Position numbers and translations under genes: made by a program. Below the pieces are notes generated by a model. That model saw only the letters and a list, made by a program, of their open reading frames with translations. It was not told the origin of the DNA and ran no database searches. From positions 1 to 38,290 of the forward strand of contig CADCCO010000011.1 in the NCBI GenBank assembly GCA_902799965.1: a DNA stretch of 38,290 nucleotides, read 5' to 3'. The DNA is from an uncultured Spirochaetaceae bacterium. Lineage in GTDB: Bacteria > Spirochaetota > Spirochaetia > Treponematales > Treponemataceae. Below are positions 1 to 9,275 of the stretch, one piece after another (positions within the stretch are counted from its first letter, which is position 1; each line of letters opens with the position of its first letter).

Positions 1-824
1 GGCTTTGGCGAGCGAACGGGAAACGCAAACCTTTCGACGATCATTCCCGACTTGCAGTTAAAGATGGGCTACGAGTGCCTTCCCGGCGAAAACATAAAGC
101 TCCTTACATCAATCTGCAAGCGCGTGGCTGAGTTCACAAACCTTCCGCTCAATCCAGGAATGCCCTACGTCGGCGCCAACGCCTTTGCCCACAAGGCCGG
201 AATGCACATCGACGCGGTTCTCAAAAATCCTTCTGCCTACGAGCACGTGGAGCCGGAAAGCGTCGGAAACGCGCGCGTCTTCCTTATGAGCGAAGTGGCC
301 GGACGCTCGATGGTAATAAAGAAGATTCAAAAGTTCATGCCTCAAATCACCAAGGACGACCCGATCGTAAAGACGATTATGGCAAGAATGAAGGAGCTTG
401 AATTTGAAGGCTACCAGTTTGAAGGCGCCGACGGCTCCTTTGAATTGCTTACCCGCGGCCCGAAAAAGGCGTAAACGCCACGGCCCAAATCAAAGTGGAA
501 GTCGACAACCAAATCGAAGTGACCGCCGGCGAAGGCGACGGCCCGGTGAACGCTCTGGACATCGCCTTGCGCAAGGCTCTTTCCCGCTTTTATCCCGCGG
601 TGGAACAAATCCGCCTGACCGACTACAAGGTCCGCGTCTTGGACGGAAAGGCCGCCACGGCCAGCAAAGTCCGCGTCTTGATCGAAAGCTCGGACGGAAT
701 GGATTCCTGGTCGACGGTTGGCGTAAGCTCCGACGTAATGGAAGCCTCGTGGATGGCGCTAGTCGATTCCTTTGAGTACAAGCTGATTAAGGATATCGAA
801 AAACACTTTAATAAATTAGTTTAG
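1..824 (+). pseudogene. cimA: (R)-citramalate synthase, 3' part, frameshifted
   Basis: This is the C-terminal part of a 2-isopropylmalate/citramalate synthase, which condenses acetyl-CoA with pyruvate on the threonine-independent route to isoleucine. The 5' end lies outside the window. Frame 1 (1-474) carries the end of the catalytic TIM-barrel region, with GNANLSTIIPDL and the HKAGMHIDAV signature. It stops at a TAA at 472-474. The C-terminal LeuA dimerisation/allosteric domain ([17 protein letters not shown], then [13 protein letters not shown]) continues in frame 3 from about 468 to 824. One extra A in the A5 run at 463-467 would join the two halves exactly. CimA rather than LeuA is favoured by the sequence of the dimer domain and by leuB lying next door. 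It is either a real inactivating deletion, a homopolymer sequencing error, or translational slippage at AAA-AAG. Confidence 0.85.
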
Positions 825-1157
825 GTTAAACAAAAAGCGGCGCGAAGGAACGGGGCGGCAGGCGGCAACTCTACGTCGGGCAAGCCCTCCGTTTTGCACA
901 AGGAAATTATTTACTTGCTCGCTCACGCGAGCAGGCAATCATTTTGCGCTTCGAGAGTAGCGAGCCGTGCGGAGTGCGTAAGCACGACTGCAATACCTTA
1001 AGAGGCCTCGTTTCCATAGGAAACGAGACAGCTAGCTAGCGGTTTCGCAACGCCGAATCCGTGACTGGGAGCCGCGCTTTTTTATTATTGAACCTATTGT
1101 CATTTTTATATTTTTTCAGTATATTTAAAGAAATTCAGTATTTTTTGAGGTGCAGAT
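825..1157. other. Structured non-coding intergenic region between cimA and leuB
   Basis: No convincing coding frame is present. Positions 828-843 are identical to the left arm of the leuB terminator at 2264-2279. The matching right arm is displaced to about 1065-1083 (GGGAGCCGCGC followed by a T run). Between them lie hairpins: 916-922 with 927-933 (7 bp, TGCTCGC/GCGAGCA), 974-977 with 982-985, and 1007-1015 with 1019-1027 (9 bp perfect, CTCGTTTCC/GGAAACGAG). A 10-bp palindrome, GCTAGCTAGC, lies at 1031-1040. It may be a repeat element inserted in a terminator loop, or a structured RNA ending in the T run near 1083. Confidence 0.5.
1097..1125 (+). promoter_or_regulatory. leuB sigma70 promoter
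   Basis: TTGTCA (1097-1102), a 17-bp spacer, then TATATT (1120-1125). Transcription should start near 1132, about 25 nt before the leuB ATG. A GAGG Shine-Dalgarno lies at 1147-1150. Confidence 0.6.
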
Positions 1158-2252
1158 ATGGAAAAGACAATCGCCTTGATTCCCGGTGACGGAATCGGAC
1201 CTGACGTAGTGGCGGAAGCCGTTAACGTTCTTGACGCGGTGGCCAAAAAGTTCGGCCACAAGTGGACTTATAAAAACGTCCTCGCGGGCGGCGGAGCCAT
1301 CGACAAGTTTGGCCATCCCCTTCCGCAGGAACAATTGGACATAGCGCTTTCAAGCGACGCGGCCTTGCTCGGCGCGGTCGGCGGCCCCAAGTGGGACGAC
1401 GTGGCCCCGGAGATTCGCCCGGAAAAAGCCTTGCTAGGCCTTCGCGGCGGAATGAAAGTATTCGCCAACCTTCGCCCGGCCGTTATGTGGAAGCAGCTTA
1501 AGGACGCCTGCCCGCTTAAGGACGAGATTGCCGGCGACGGAATCGACGTTTTGGTAGTGCGCGAATTGACGGGCGGCATTTACTTTGGAGAGCGCGGAAC
1601 AAGCGCCGACGGAAAGACCGCTTGGGACACCGAAAAATACACTTGGCCGGAAATCGAGCGCATCGTCCGCATGGGCTTTGACTTTGCCAAAAACCGCAAG
1701 AAGCATTTGACTGTAGTTGACAAGGCCAACATCCTCAACTCAAGCCGCTTGTGGCGCAAGGTCGCCGAGGAAGTCCACAAGGAATATTCCGACATCGCGC
1801 TTGACTTTATGTACATCGACAACGCCGCCATGCAAATGGTAAAGAACCCGCGCCAGTTTGACGTAATCGCCACAAGCAACATGTTCGGCGACATCCTGAC
1901 AGACGAAGCCGCCCAGGTCACAGGTTCAATCGGAATGTTGGCCTCGGCCAGCATCGGCGACGGAACAGGCCCCGGCCTTTACGAGCCGATCCACGGTTCA
2001 GCCCCCGACATCGCGGGAAAGGACTTGGCCAACCCCTTGGCAACAATCCTTTCCGCCGCCATGCTCCTGCGCTTTGACTTTAAGCTTGAAGAGGAAGCAA
2101 AGGCTATCGAAAACGCCGTGGCCAAAGTCTTGGACGACGGCTGGCGCACAGGCGACATCGCGGGCGACAAGCGCGAGGCCGTAAAAGCCGCCGGAAAACT
2201 CGTCGGCACCAAGAAAATGGGATCGCTTGTTTTGGAATATCTGAATAAATAG
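1158..2252 (+). CDS. leuB: 3-isopropylmalate dehydrogenase
   Basis: LeuB oxidatively decarboxylates 3-isopropylmalate to 2-oxoisocaproate with NAD+ in leucine synthesis, and related enzymes also act on methylmalate in the citramalate pathway. The 364 residues match the family length. Visible signatures are the N-terminal GDGIGPDVVAEAV, the substrate-binding RELTGGIYFGERG, the catalytic Lys in VVDKANIL, the metal-binding Asp cluster in MYIDNAAMQMV and MFGDILTDEAAQ, and the NAD-binding GLYEPIHGSAPDIAGK. The ATG has GAGG 7 nt upstream and its own promoter, and a strong terminator follows. Its position beside cimA suggests a branched-chain precursor locus. Nothing in the gene looks broken. Confidence 0.96.
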   Translation: MEKTIALIPGDGIGPDVVAEAVNVLDAVAKKFGHKWTYKNVLAGGGAIDKFGHPLPQEQLDIALSSDAALLGAVGGPKWDDVAPEIRPEKALLGLRGGMKVFANLRPAVMWKQLKDACPLKDEIAGDGIDVLVVRELTGGIYFGERGTSADGKTAWDTEKYTWPEIERIVRMGFDFAKNRKKHLTVVDKANILNSSRLWRKVAEEVHKEYSDIALDFMYIDNAAMQMVKNPRQFDVIATSNMFGDILTDEAAQVTGSIGMLASASIGDGTGPGLYEPIHGSAPDIAGKDLANPLATILSAAMLLRFDFKLEEEAKAIENAVAKVLDDGWRTGDIAGDKREAVKAAGKLVGTKKMGSLVLEYLNK

Positions 2253-2263
2253 GAACGTTTTAC

Positions 2264-2302
2264 AAACAAAAAGCGGCGCAGTGGGAGCGCCGCTTTTTGT
2301 TT
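2264..2302 (+). terminator. leuB intrinsic terminator
   Basis: A perfect 16-bp stem (2264-2279 with 2287-2302) closes a 7-nt loop. The GC core GCGGCGC/GCGCCGC is followed by TTTTTGTTT. Its A-rich left side would give a U-tract on the minus strand as well. Confidence 0.92.
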
Positions 2303-2337
2303 ATTTCGCGCGCGCTTTTTTATTTTTCATTCATCTA

Positions 2338-2366
2338 TTGAATATTTTCTTCATTTCTATTATAAT
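2338..2366 (+). promoter_or_regulatory. Promoter of the SurA/PpiD-like gene
   Basis: TTGAAT (2338-2343), a 17-bp spacer, then a consensus TATAAT (2361-2366). Transcription should start near 2373, about 33 nt before the ATG at 2406. Confidence 0.65.
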
Positions 2367-2405
2367 AAATTTCGCAATTTACTATAATAATAAGGTGTAT
2401 TTATT

Positions 2406-3905
2406 ATGAAAAAAGGACTTTACAGCATCGGCGGAATCATTATTTTGCTTATCGCCGCGTTCATTTTTGTTTTGGTGCCCGCCCTCGCAGGAGGAGCCGG
2501 ACAGAACCGCCTGCCCGCTTACGGCAGCTACGACGGCGTTCCCGTTAAGTTTGAAGAGGGAACGGAATTCTATTCGCTCGCAAACCAAGCCGTTCAAAGA
2601 ATGGAACAACAGGGCTACAGCTTTTCCGGCCAGTACGCCTCTTTCTTCTATTCAATGGCCTTTAGCCAAGCCTTCAACCAAGTGGTTGGTCCGATGGCCC
2701 TTCGCGACATGACAAACAAGAGCGGCTGGCTCGCGCCCGACACCGCCGTTGACCGCGCGCTCATCAACCAGTACTACAACGAAAGCGGAGAATTCTCGCA
2801 GGCGCTTTACAACGCCACTCCCGACGACGCAAAGCGCAAGAACCAAGAGCAAGTCGTGAGCGCCCTTACAGCGGGCCGCTCTTACGAAGACTTGTTCGGA
2901 TCCTTCTCGACTTTTGGAAACAAAAAATTGTACGGCCTAAAAACTTCTTCCGCCGAAATCGAGTTCATCCGCAAAATGGGAAGCGAAGCCCACGAATTTG
3001 AATACGCGGCATTCAGCATGAAGACTTACCCTGAAGACAAGACCAAGGAATTCGGAAAAAGCCATGCCGACAAGTTGGCAAAGTACGACCTTGCCGTCAT
3101 CACAGTCAACGACGAAGCCAAAGCCAAGGACGTTCTCAAGAGAATCAGCAACGCCGAAATCACATTCGAAGACGCGGTCACTTCTTATTCAACAAAAACA
3201 AGCGGCGATTCAGAAAGCGGAAAAATTTCCGCCAACCGCCAGTACCAAATCGCGGGTCTTCTCAAAGACAAGGAAAAGGTTTCAGAAATCACGTCGCTTG
3301 CAAAAGACGCGCTTTCTTCTCCGATTGAGTTGAACGTCGGCTGGGGCGTTTTCAAATGCTTGGGCGAAAAATCCGAGCCGGATTTTGACAACGCCGACGA
3401 TTTGAAGGCCGCCACAAATTACATTTTCTCAAACGAAAAAGGCATCGTGCAAGACTACTACACGGCGCGCGCCAACGACTTTATCGCCGCCGTCGCCACA
3501 ATGGGCTACAACGACGCTTGCGCCAAGTTCGCCATCGAAAAGAAGACAACGCCGTCGTTCGCGCTCAACTGGAACAACACGACTTTGGTCGGAAAGAGCA
3601 ATGTCGAGGACAAGCCCGAATTGAAGGGCGCGCTTACAAACGAAGGCTTCTTGAAGGCCGCCTTCAAGCTTGGACAGGGCGAAGTTTCCGACCCCATCAT
3701 TCTTTCGTCAAGCGACAGCGTCTTGGTTTTGCGCTGCACAGGAATCAACGAAGCGGGAACGTCTGTCGAGGACGCGGAACGCCTTATCGCGCCGGAAATC
3801 GCCGAAGCGGACGCAGTCGTCGTGAACTCCGCGATTCAGAACAGCCCCAAAATCAAGTCCAACTCGGCTGAATTTATGGCCGTTTTCACAGGCGAAAAGC
3901 AATAG
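2406..3905 (+). CDS. Membrane-anchored SurA/PpiD-like peptidyl-prolyl isomerase or chaperone
   Basis: This 499-residue protein is probably a periplasmic folding factor anchored in the inner membrane. Residues about 6-29 form a hydrophobic segment (GIIILLIAAFIFVLVPALAG) that fits a signal anchor. Residues about 45-190 are helical and resemble SurA_N-type chaperone regions. Residues about 225-320 read as a parvulin-like unit: an open beta strand, then VLKRISNAEITFEDAVTSYS and a GKI segment. A second, more divergent unit near 375-450 contains FKLGQGEVSDPI, typical of PpiC-family ends. The rotamase histidines are not obvious, so the function may be chaperone only. An AAGGTG ribosome site precedes the ATG. 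The next gene starts 3 nt after the stop, so the two are probably co-transcribed. Confidence 0.7.
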   Translation: MKKGLYSIGGIIILLIAAFIFVLVPALAGGAGQNRLPAYGSYDGVPVKFEEGTEFYSLANQAVQRMEQQGYSFSGQYASFFYSMAFSQAFNQVVGPMALRDMTNKSGWLAPDTAVDRALINQYYNESGEFSQALYNATPDDAKRKNQEQVVSALTAGRSYEDLFGSFSTFGNKKLYGLKTSSAEIEFIRKMGSEAHEFEYAAFSMKTYPEDKTKEFGKSHADKLAKYDLAVITVNDEAKAKDVLKRISNAEITFEDAVTSYSTKTSGDSESGKISANRQYQIAGLLKDKEKVSEITSLAKDALSSPIELNVGWGVFKCLGEKSEPDFDNADDLKAATNYIFSNEKGIVQDYYTARANDFIAAVATMGYNDACAKFAIEKKTTPSFALNWNNTTLVGKSNVEDKPELKGALTNEGFLKAAFKLGQGEVSDPIILSSSDSVLVLRCTGINEAGTSVEDAERLIAPEIAEADAVVVNSAIQNSPKIKSNSAEFMAVFTGEKQ

Positions 3906-3908
3906 CGA

Positions 3909-5753
3909 ATGTCCACAGGCGAGCCTGTAATAACGCAGGCCGCCCTTTCCGGTCAAACGGACGGAGCGGCCTACACCCTTCAATACAAAAACCGCTTTCT
4001 TTATTCAAAATACAATCCACAAAAAAGCGTCTTGGCCGCAATCGCAGCTTTGGAGATTCTCCCAGACAGTTTGGTCCTTGTCTTTTCGCCCTGCCTTTTT
4101 TACGGCTGGAAAGAACTAAAGGAAAAATGCGACGCCGCCTCGTCCGAAATTTTATGCGTCGAAGCGGAAGAAGCCCTGCATGAATTTGCCCAAAAGGCCA
4201 TCCAAGACCAAAAGTTGGCCGCCACGCTGCTTCCCTTAAGCCAAAACACCGCGCGCGGCCTGGACAGCTTCATTTCCAAAGCGCAAAAAAAGTTCCGCCG
4301 CGTCTTGCGCCTGGACTTTAGCGCGGGCGTTTCGTTTAACGCGGAATTTTACAAAAGCTTTTTTGAATGCGCGCAAAACATCGTGGCGGCCTTTTGGAAA
4401 AACCGCCTTACGCTTGTCCGACTTGGCCGCCTTTATTGCAAGAACATTTTCAAGAACTTGATTGCGGCCGCGTCCGCCCTGCCCTTTGAGACGCTGGAAA
4501 AAACGGTTGAAAAACCAATATTGGTTTGCGGCGCGGGCGAAAGCCTAGATGAGCTTACGGCATTGGCGCGCCAAAAGGCATCGCAAGCCAAAAATCCAGC
4601 CGCGCAAACCGAAACCGATTGCAAGACCAAAAACGCCGCCGCCATCGCCGCAATCAACGAGCGCTTTTTTGTCCTTGCCGTTGACGCGGCCCTGCCCGCC
4701 CTTGCCGCCGCAGGAATAAAAATCGACGCGGCCGTAGCCACCGAAAGCCAGCTTGCGATAGAAAAAGCCTACATCGGATTTTCGCAAAACAAAGAAACTG
4801 CGGCCCCCTCCCCGCTCTTTTTCTTTGACCTAACTTCGCGCGCAGCCATCGTCCGCCGCCTTTGCGCGGACAAAAACTGTTCGCAAGCCCAAAACTGCGG
4901 CGCGGACGCTTGCTTTTACTTTAGCGAGTTTGACAAAAACCACTTTATCGGCCGCCTTGCGGAACAAGGCTTGCTTCCGACAAGCGCGCCGCCGCTTGGC
5001 TCGGTGGGGCTTACAGCGACATACCTTGCCTTGCGCCTTAGAAAAACGCAAAGCGTTCCTGTCTATGTTTTGGGCTTGGACTTTTCGTTTAGCGCGGGAA
5101 GAACCCACGCGCGGGGAACGGCGCAAAGCAAGGCGCTTTTTTTTACCGCCGACCGCTTTAGGCCAGCCCAAAACTGCGCGGCCGCTTTCGCGCCAGGAAC
5201 AGAAAAAATCGTTGGAAAAGACGGCCGCGTCTTTTGGTCAAGCAAAAACATGCTGGGCTATGCCGACCTCTTTAGGGATTACTTTAAGGGGGCTCCAAAC
5301 CTTTTTGACGCGGGATACTGTGGAATTGACTTGGGGCTTAAAAGGCGGCCGCTCGCGGACATTTTGGACGCGCCCGTTCTTGGGCCTTCAAACGATTTAG
5401 GCCGGGCCGCCTCCAACTATTATGGTTTATCCAATGATTGCGGGCTTGCAAACGATTTTGGCAATGGCCAAAAAGCGCGCCGCTTCCTGGCCGACGAACT
5501 GTCCGCCTTGCGCGCGCTGGCCGACTTGCTTTCCAAGGGCGACGGCTCGGACTTTCGAGACAAAAGCGTTTCGCTTGACGCGCAAATATTGCGGGAACTG
5601 CGCGGCCGCGAGTACCTTTACTTGCATTTTCCGGACGGAACGGACGCGAAGACAGACCGGGCCTTTTTAACCCGCGTCCGCGCCCAAATCGACTTTTTCG
5701 CCAAAGACATAGAAACCGCGCTCGCGGCCGACAGCCTTATTGCGGCGCGATGA
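3909..5753 (+). CDS. DUF115 (MptE-like, Maf-type) family protein
   Basis: A 614-residue protein of the DUF115/6-hydroxymethylpterin-diphosphokinase-like group, which also includes motility-associated Maf proteins linked to flagellin glycosylation in other bacteria. The recognisable core is PILVCGAGESLDEL near residue 200, then AVDAALPALAAAGIKIDAA near 260, and the conserved GSVGLTATYLALRL with VLGLDFSFSAGRTHARG near 360-400. These match the Rossmann-like DUF115 fold. The N-terminal 190 residues are less conserved. A low-complexity Asn/Asp/Gly patch (GLSNDCGLANDFGNG) lies near residue 510. It starts 3 nt after the SurA-like gene without a good Shine-Dalgarno, suggesting coupling. Spirochaete flagellins are glycosylated, so a role there is possible but unproven. 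It converges on lepA with a 13-nt gap. Confidence 0.75.
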   Translation: MSTGEPVITQAALSGQTDGAAYTLQYKNRFLYSKYNPQKSVLAAIAALEILPDSLVLVFSPCLFYGWKELKEKCDAASSEILCVEAEEALHEFAQKAIQDQKLAATLLPLSQNTARGLDSFISKAQKKFRRVLRLDFSAGVSFNAEFYKSFFECAQNIVAAFWKNRLTLVRLGRLYCKNIFKNLIAAASALPFETLEKTVEKPILVCGAGESLDELTALARQKASQAKNPAAQTETDCKTKNAAAIAAINERFFVLAVDAALPALAAAGIKIDAAVATESQLAIEKAYIGFSQNKETAAPSPLFFFDLTSRAAIVRRLCADKNCSQAQNCGADACFYFSEFDKNHFIGRLAEQGLLPTSAPPLGSVGLTATYLALRLRKTQSVPVYVLGLDFSFSAGRTHARGTAQSKALFFTADRFRPAQNCAAAFAPGTEKIVGKDGRVFWSSKNMLGYADLFRDYFKGAPNLFDAGYCGIDLGLKRRPLADILDAPVLGPSNDLGRAASNYYGLSNDCGLANDFGNGQKARRFLADELSALRALADLLSKGDGSDFRDKSVSLDAQILRELRGREYLYLHFPDGTDAKTDRAFLTRVRAQIDFFAKDIETALAADSLIAAR

Positions 5754-5766
5754 TTTTTGACCGTTC

Positions 5767-7575
5767 CTATTCTTCGTCTTCGTCGGACTTAAGAACGGCA
5801 AGGAAGGCGGACTGAGGAAGCTCCACGTCGCCAATCATCTTCATGCGCTTCTTTCCTTCCTTTTGCTTTTCCAAAAGCTTTCTCTTACGCGTGATGTCGC
5901 CGCCGTAGCATTTGGCAAGAACGTCCTTGCGCACGGGATTGACCGTTTCGCGCGCGATGATTTGGCTTCCAATCGCGCCTTGAATGGCCACCTTGAATTG
6001 CTGGCGGGAAATTTCGCCCTTGAGGCGATGGCAAACCTTGTGGGCCTGAACCGAAGCGTTCTCCTTAAAGCACAACTGGCTCAAAGCGTCAACGCTCTTT
6101 CCGTTAATCAAAATGTCAACCTTTACAAGTTCAGTGGGCTTGTAGCCGATGATTTCATAGTCAAAGCTGGCGTAGCCGCGGCTGTAACTCTTAAGGCGGT
6201 CGTAAAAGTCAAAGAGAACTTCTGAAAGCGGCATTTCGTAAGTAAGCTCGGCGCGCTTTTCGTCCAAGTACTGCATGTTCGTCTGAACGCCGCGCTTTTC
6301 GTTGCACAAGGCCATGATTTGTCCGATGTACTCGCCGGGCGTGATGATTGAAGCCTTGATGTAAGGCTCTTCCGCGCTCTTGACGCGGCCTTCGGGATAT
6401 TCGGACGGATTGTCGATGAAAGTTTCCTCGCCGCTAGTAAGCGTAACCCTGTAGCGGACGCTGGGCGCGGTGAAAATGACGCTTTGGTCAAAGTCGCGCT
6501 CCAAGCGCTCTTCGATGATTTCCAAGTGAAGGAGGCCCAAAAAGCCGCAGCGAAAGCCGTTTCCAAGCGCGATTGAATTGTCCTTTTCGTAAACCAAACT
6601 CGCGTCGTTCAGCTTTAGCTTTTCCATGCTGTCGCGCAATTCCTCGTAGTCGTTTGAGTCAAGCGGGTAGATTGAAGAATAGACGACGGGCTTGACTTCC
6701 TTAAAGCCGGGAAGCGGCGCGGCGGCGGGGTTTGCCGCAAGCGTAATCGTGTCGCCCACCTTAACGTCGCTAACGGTCTTGATTCCCGCGATGATGTAGC
6801 CAACGTCTCCGGCTTCCAAAACGCCGGTGTCCTCGTACTTTATCTTGAACACGCCGATGTTCTCAACCTTGTAGTCGGCGTTGTTGCTCATCATTCGGAT
6901 TGTGTCGCCGGCCTTGATGCGGCCCTGCATTACGCGAATGTGGACCACGACACCCCTAAAGGGATCGTAGTGGCAGTCAAAAATCAAGGCTTGCGCGGGA
7001 GCGTTAACGTCTCCCGACGGCGGCGGAAAAAGCGTTACGATGGCCTCAAGCAATTCGTCAATGCCCTGCCCCGTCTTCGCGCTGACCAGCTGCGCCTCTT
7101 CGGGAAGCAAGCCAAGGTCATGGTCAATCTGTTTTTTCACGCCCTCAATGTCGGCGCTGGGCAAATCGATTTTGTTTATGACGGGAACGATTGTCAAATT
7201 CTGTTCCAGCGCCATGTACATGTTGCTCACAGTCTGCGACTCCACGCCCTGCGAAGCGTCAATCAGCAAAAGCGCCCCTTCGCAAGAGGCGATGGCGCGG
7301 CTAACCTCGTAGCTAAAGTCAACGTGGCCGGGCGTGTCGACGAAATTCAACTCGTAGTCCAAGCCGTCCTTGGCGCGGTAAGGAATCGTCACCGCCTGGC
7401 TTTTTATCGTGATTCCGCGCTCGCGCTCGATGTCCATGTTGTCCAAAATTTGGTTCATCATCTGGCGGTCGTCGATAATCTTGGCCTTTTGAATCAAGCG
7501 GTCAGCCAGCGTCGATTTTCCGTGGTCAATGTGCGCAACAATGCAAAAGTTTCGCTTGCATTTCATTTCTACCAT
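5767..7575 (-). CDS. lepA: Elongation factor 4 (back-translocating GTPase LepA)
   Basis: LepA/EF4 is a ribosome-associated GTPase implicated in translation initiation, 30S assembly and rescue of stalled ribosomes. The 602 residues match the family. The G motifs are intact: AHIDHGKSTLADRL (G1), DTPGHVDFSYEVSRA (G3), NKIDLPSAD (G4) and SAKTGQG (G5). The C-terminal family signature follows (VNPVRKDVLAKCYGGDITRK, then KLLEKQKEGKKRMK). It is the last gene of a minus-strand run tilS, TPR protein, protease, lepA, with only 11 nt after the protease stop. The ATG at 7575 was kept; a second ATG three codons later is possible. Confidence 0.97.
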   Translation of the reverse strand: MVEMKCKRNFCIVAHIDHGKSTLADRLIQKAKIIDDRQMMNQILDNMDIERERGITIKSQAVTIPYRAKDGLDYELNFVDTPGHVDFSYEVSRAIASCEGALLLIDASQGVESQTVSNMYMALEQNLTIVPVINKIDLPSADIEGVKKQIDHDLGLLPEEAQLVSAKTGQGIDELLEAIVTLFPPPSGDVNAPAQALIFDCHYDPFRGVVVHIRVMQGRIKAGDTIRMMSNNADYKVENIGVFKIKYEDTGVLEAGDVGYIIAGIKTVSDVKVGDTITLAANPAAAPLPGFKEVKPVVYSSIYPLDSNDYEELRDSMEKLKLNDASLVYEKDNSIALGNGFRCGFLGLLHLEIIEERLERDFDQSVIFTAPSVRYRVTLTSGEETFIDNPSEYPEGRVKSAEEPYIKASIITPGEYIGQIMALCNEKRGVQTNMQYLDEKRAELTYEMPLSEVLFDFYDRLKSYSRGYASFDYEIIGYKPTELVKVDILINGKSVDALSQLCFKENASVQAHKVCHRLKGEISRQQFKVAIQGAIGSQIIARETVNPVRKDVLAKCYGGDITRKRKLLEKQKEGKKRMKMIGDVELPQSAFLAVLKSDEDEE

Positions 7576-7586
7576 AATGTTCCGTC

Positions 7587-9275
7587 CTAAAAATAGTAAG
7601 GGCTGTCAAGCATCGCCTGCAGCGCGATGTTTATGTCAAGGTACCCGTTGCGCCTGTTCTTTGTTGAAAAGGCGACGAGAATCGCGTCTTTTTCGTCGGT
7701 AAACTGAACGCGGCCGACAGTAAGCGGGTCGTTTTCGGAAAAACCGTTTTCGTCCGCCGAGCTTCCTGGAATCACGCTCTTTACCGTGTAAACGCGCCTG
7801 TTTTCAGTCGAAGACGGAACCAGCTCCATTCCAAAAATCGCCGTAAAAGAATGCTGAATCGTGTCGCCCTGGTAAATCTCGTAGCCGGGATTCTTGGGCC
7901 GCTCCGTCAAATACAAAAGGCAGTGTTTCTCCGCGTCGTAAGAGCCGCCTTCAAGGTAAGAGCAAGAAATAATCGAACCGGGAACATAGTCGCGCAAAAT
8001 GTCCTGCGCGTTCTCAAGCGTTTTGACTTCCCTTCCGTCCAGCGCCGTGACAACGTCGCCCGCCTTCATGCCGGCGCGGTCCATCGCGCTTCCGGGCTTT
8101 ATGTAAAGGACTTCCAAGCCGTAAGAGGAGCGGCCCGCTTTGGCGGTCTTTCCGTACGCGCCGATCCAAGGAAATTTTCTTTGGCCGCCGCGATACAAAA
8201 TCGGAAGGTCTTGCTTTAAGTATTCGATCGGAATGGCAAAATTCAAGCCTTGGTAGCTTGCGATTCCGGCAAAGACAACGCCTTGAACCACGCCGTTTTT
8301 GTCAATGCAAGGGCCGCCTGAATTTCCGGAATTTACCGGCGCGTCGATTTGCACTACGCTGCCCGTCGTAAAGAGCTTCCTGTCTGTGGAAGAAACGACG
8401 CCACTTGTAAGCGTCCGCTCCAGCCCCAAAGGCGAGCCTATCGCGTAAATGACGCTGCCCACGTTCAGCTGGGACTTTGAGCCAAGGTTGAAAACGTAAG
8501 GGACTGGGGCTTCAGTCTTTAGAAGCGCCAGGTCGTGAACGCTGTCGTAGCCCACGACTTTTGCGGGAATCCGCTGGTCGGAATCCTCGGCCATTTTGAC
8601 GTAAACCTTTCCGTAGCCTTGGTTTTTTGGGTGAACGATTTCTTCGATCACGTGATGGTTGGTCACAAGATAGCCGCGCGGGTCGATGAAAAAGCCGGAA
8701 CCGATTACGCGCGCCGCGTAACCCATGCCGTTTTGAATTTTCACGCCAAGGTCAACCCAGACAGTCACCGTTCCCTGAATGTAATCCGAAATGTTTTCCA
8801 GCGCCGGCGACGCGTTTTTGGCCGAATCCCCCGCGCCGGGAACGCCGTCGTAGTAAAAGGCGCGCATTTTTTCTTGGCTTGAAACGCCGTCCGCAAGCGC
8901 CAAAAAGCCGGCCGTCTTTAGCGAATTGTAAATTGTCCAGGCCTCAATGCGGTCGCCTTGCTCCATGCGGGCGGACAAAGCGTCGCGGACAAAGGCGGCC
9001 GTCTCGCCGCACAAGGCTTCGTCGCCCAAAAGCTTCGCGCGCCACAAGGCCTCCACGGGGCTTTTTTGCAGCAATTCGTAAATGCGCTTTACTTCCGCGT
9101 CATGAATGTCCTTTTTTGTGTAGTCAAACTGAACGTCCGGTGGAGCCGGAAGCTTTTGCGTCGCGCACGAAAAGCTTGCCAAAAGAAAAAAACAAAGGGC
9201 GGCCCCAATAAAAGCGCCGGCGGATTTTCTTTGCGCTCGCGCGAACGGACAAGAGAAGAATTTATTTTTTTCCAT
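7587..9275 (-). CDS. HtrA-like trypsin-fold serine protease with PDZ domains, probable lipoprotein
   Basis: About 562 residues, likely an exported, membrane-tethered stress protease. The N-terminus has basic residues, a hydrophobic stretch (AALCFFLLASFS) and a Cys in a relaxed spirochaete-type lipobox near residue 38. The catalytic triad is visible: His in TNHHVIEE (about 208), Asp in SVHDLALLK (about 249) and Ser in NSGNSGGPC (about 320). A PDZ domain follows (GLEVLYIKPGSAMDRAGMKA, about 385 onward). A second PDZ-like segment with SVIPGSSADENGFSENDP lies near the end. GGAGG at the upstream gene's end fits the ATG at 9275 (9 nt) or a TTG at 9278 (6 nt). The start overlaps the end of the TPR gene, so translation is probably coupled. 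Confidence 0.85.
   Translation of the reverse strand: MEKNKFFSCPFARAQRKSAGAFIGAALCFFLLASFSCATQKLPAPPDVQFDYTKKDIHDAEVKRIYELLQKSPVEALWRAKLLGDEALCGETAAFVRDALSARMEQGDRIEAWTIYNSLKTAGFLALADGVSSQEKMRAFYYDGVPGAGDSAKNASPALENISDYIQGTVTVWVDLGVKIQNGMGYAARVIGSGFFIDPRGYLVTNHHVIEEIVHPKNQGYGKVYVKMAEDSDQRIPAKVVGYDSVHDLALLKTEAPVPYVFNLGSKSQLNVGSVIYAIGSPLGLERTLTSGVVSSTDRKLFTTGSVVQIDAPVNSGNSGGPCIDKNGVVQGVVFAGIASYQGLNFAIPIEYLKQDLPILYRGGQRKFPWIGAYGKTAKAGRSSYGLEVLYIKPGSAMDRAGMKAGDVVTALDGREVKTLENAQDILRDYVPGSIISCSYLEGGSYDAEKHCLLYLTERPKNPGYEIYQGDTIQHSFTAIFGMELVPSSTENRRVYTVKSVIPGSSADENGFSENDPLTVGRVQFTDEKDAILVAFSTKNRRNGYLDINIALQAMLDSPYYF

Noticed and set aside
398..775. 125-codon open frame overlapping cimA
   Set aside because: It is in the third frame, Arg/Gly-rich and covers both cimA fragments without any motif.
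825..1157. T-box, SRP RNA, tmRNA or another known RNA upstream of leuB
   Set aside because: None of their conserved cores can be seen; only generic hairpins are present.
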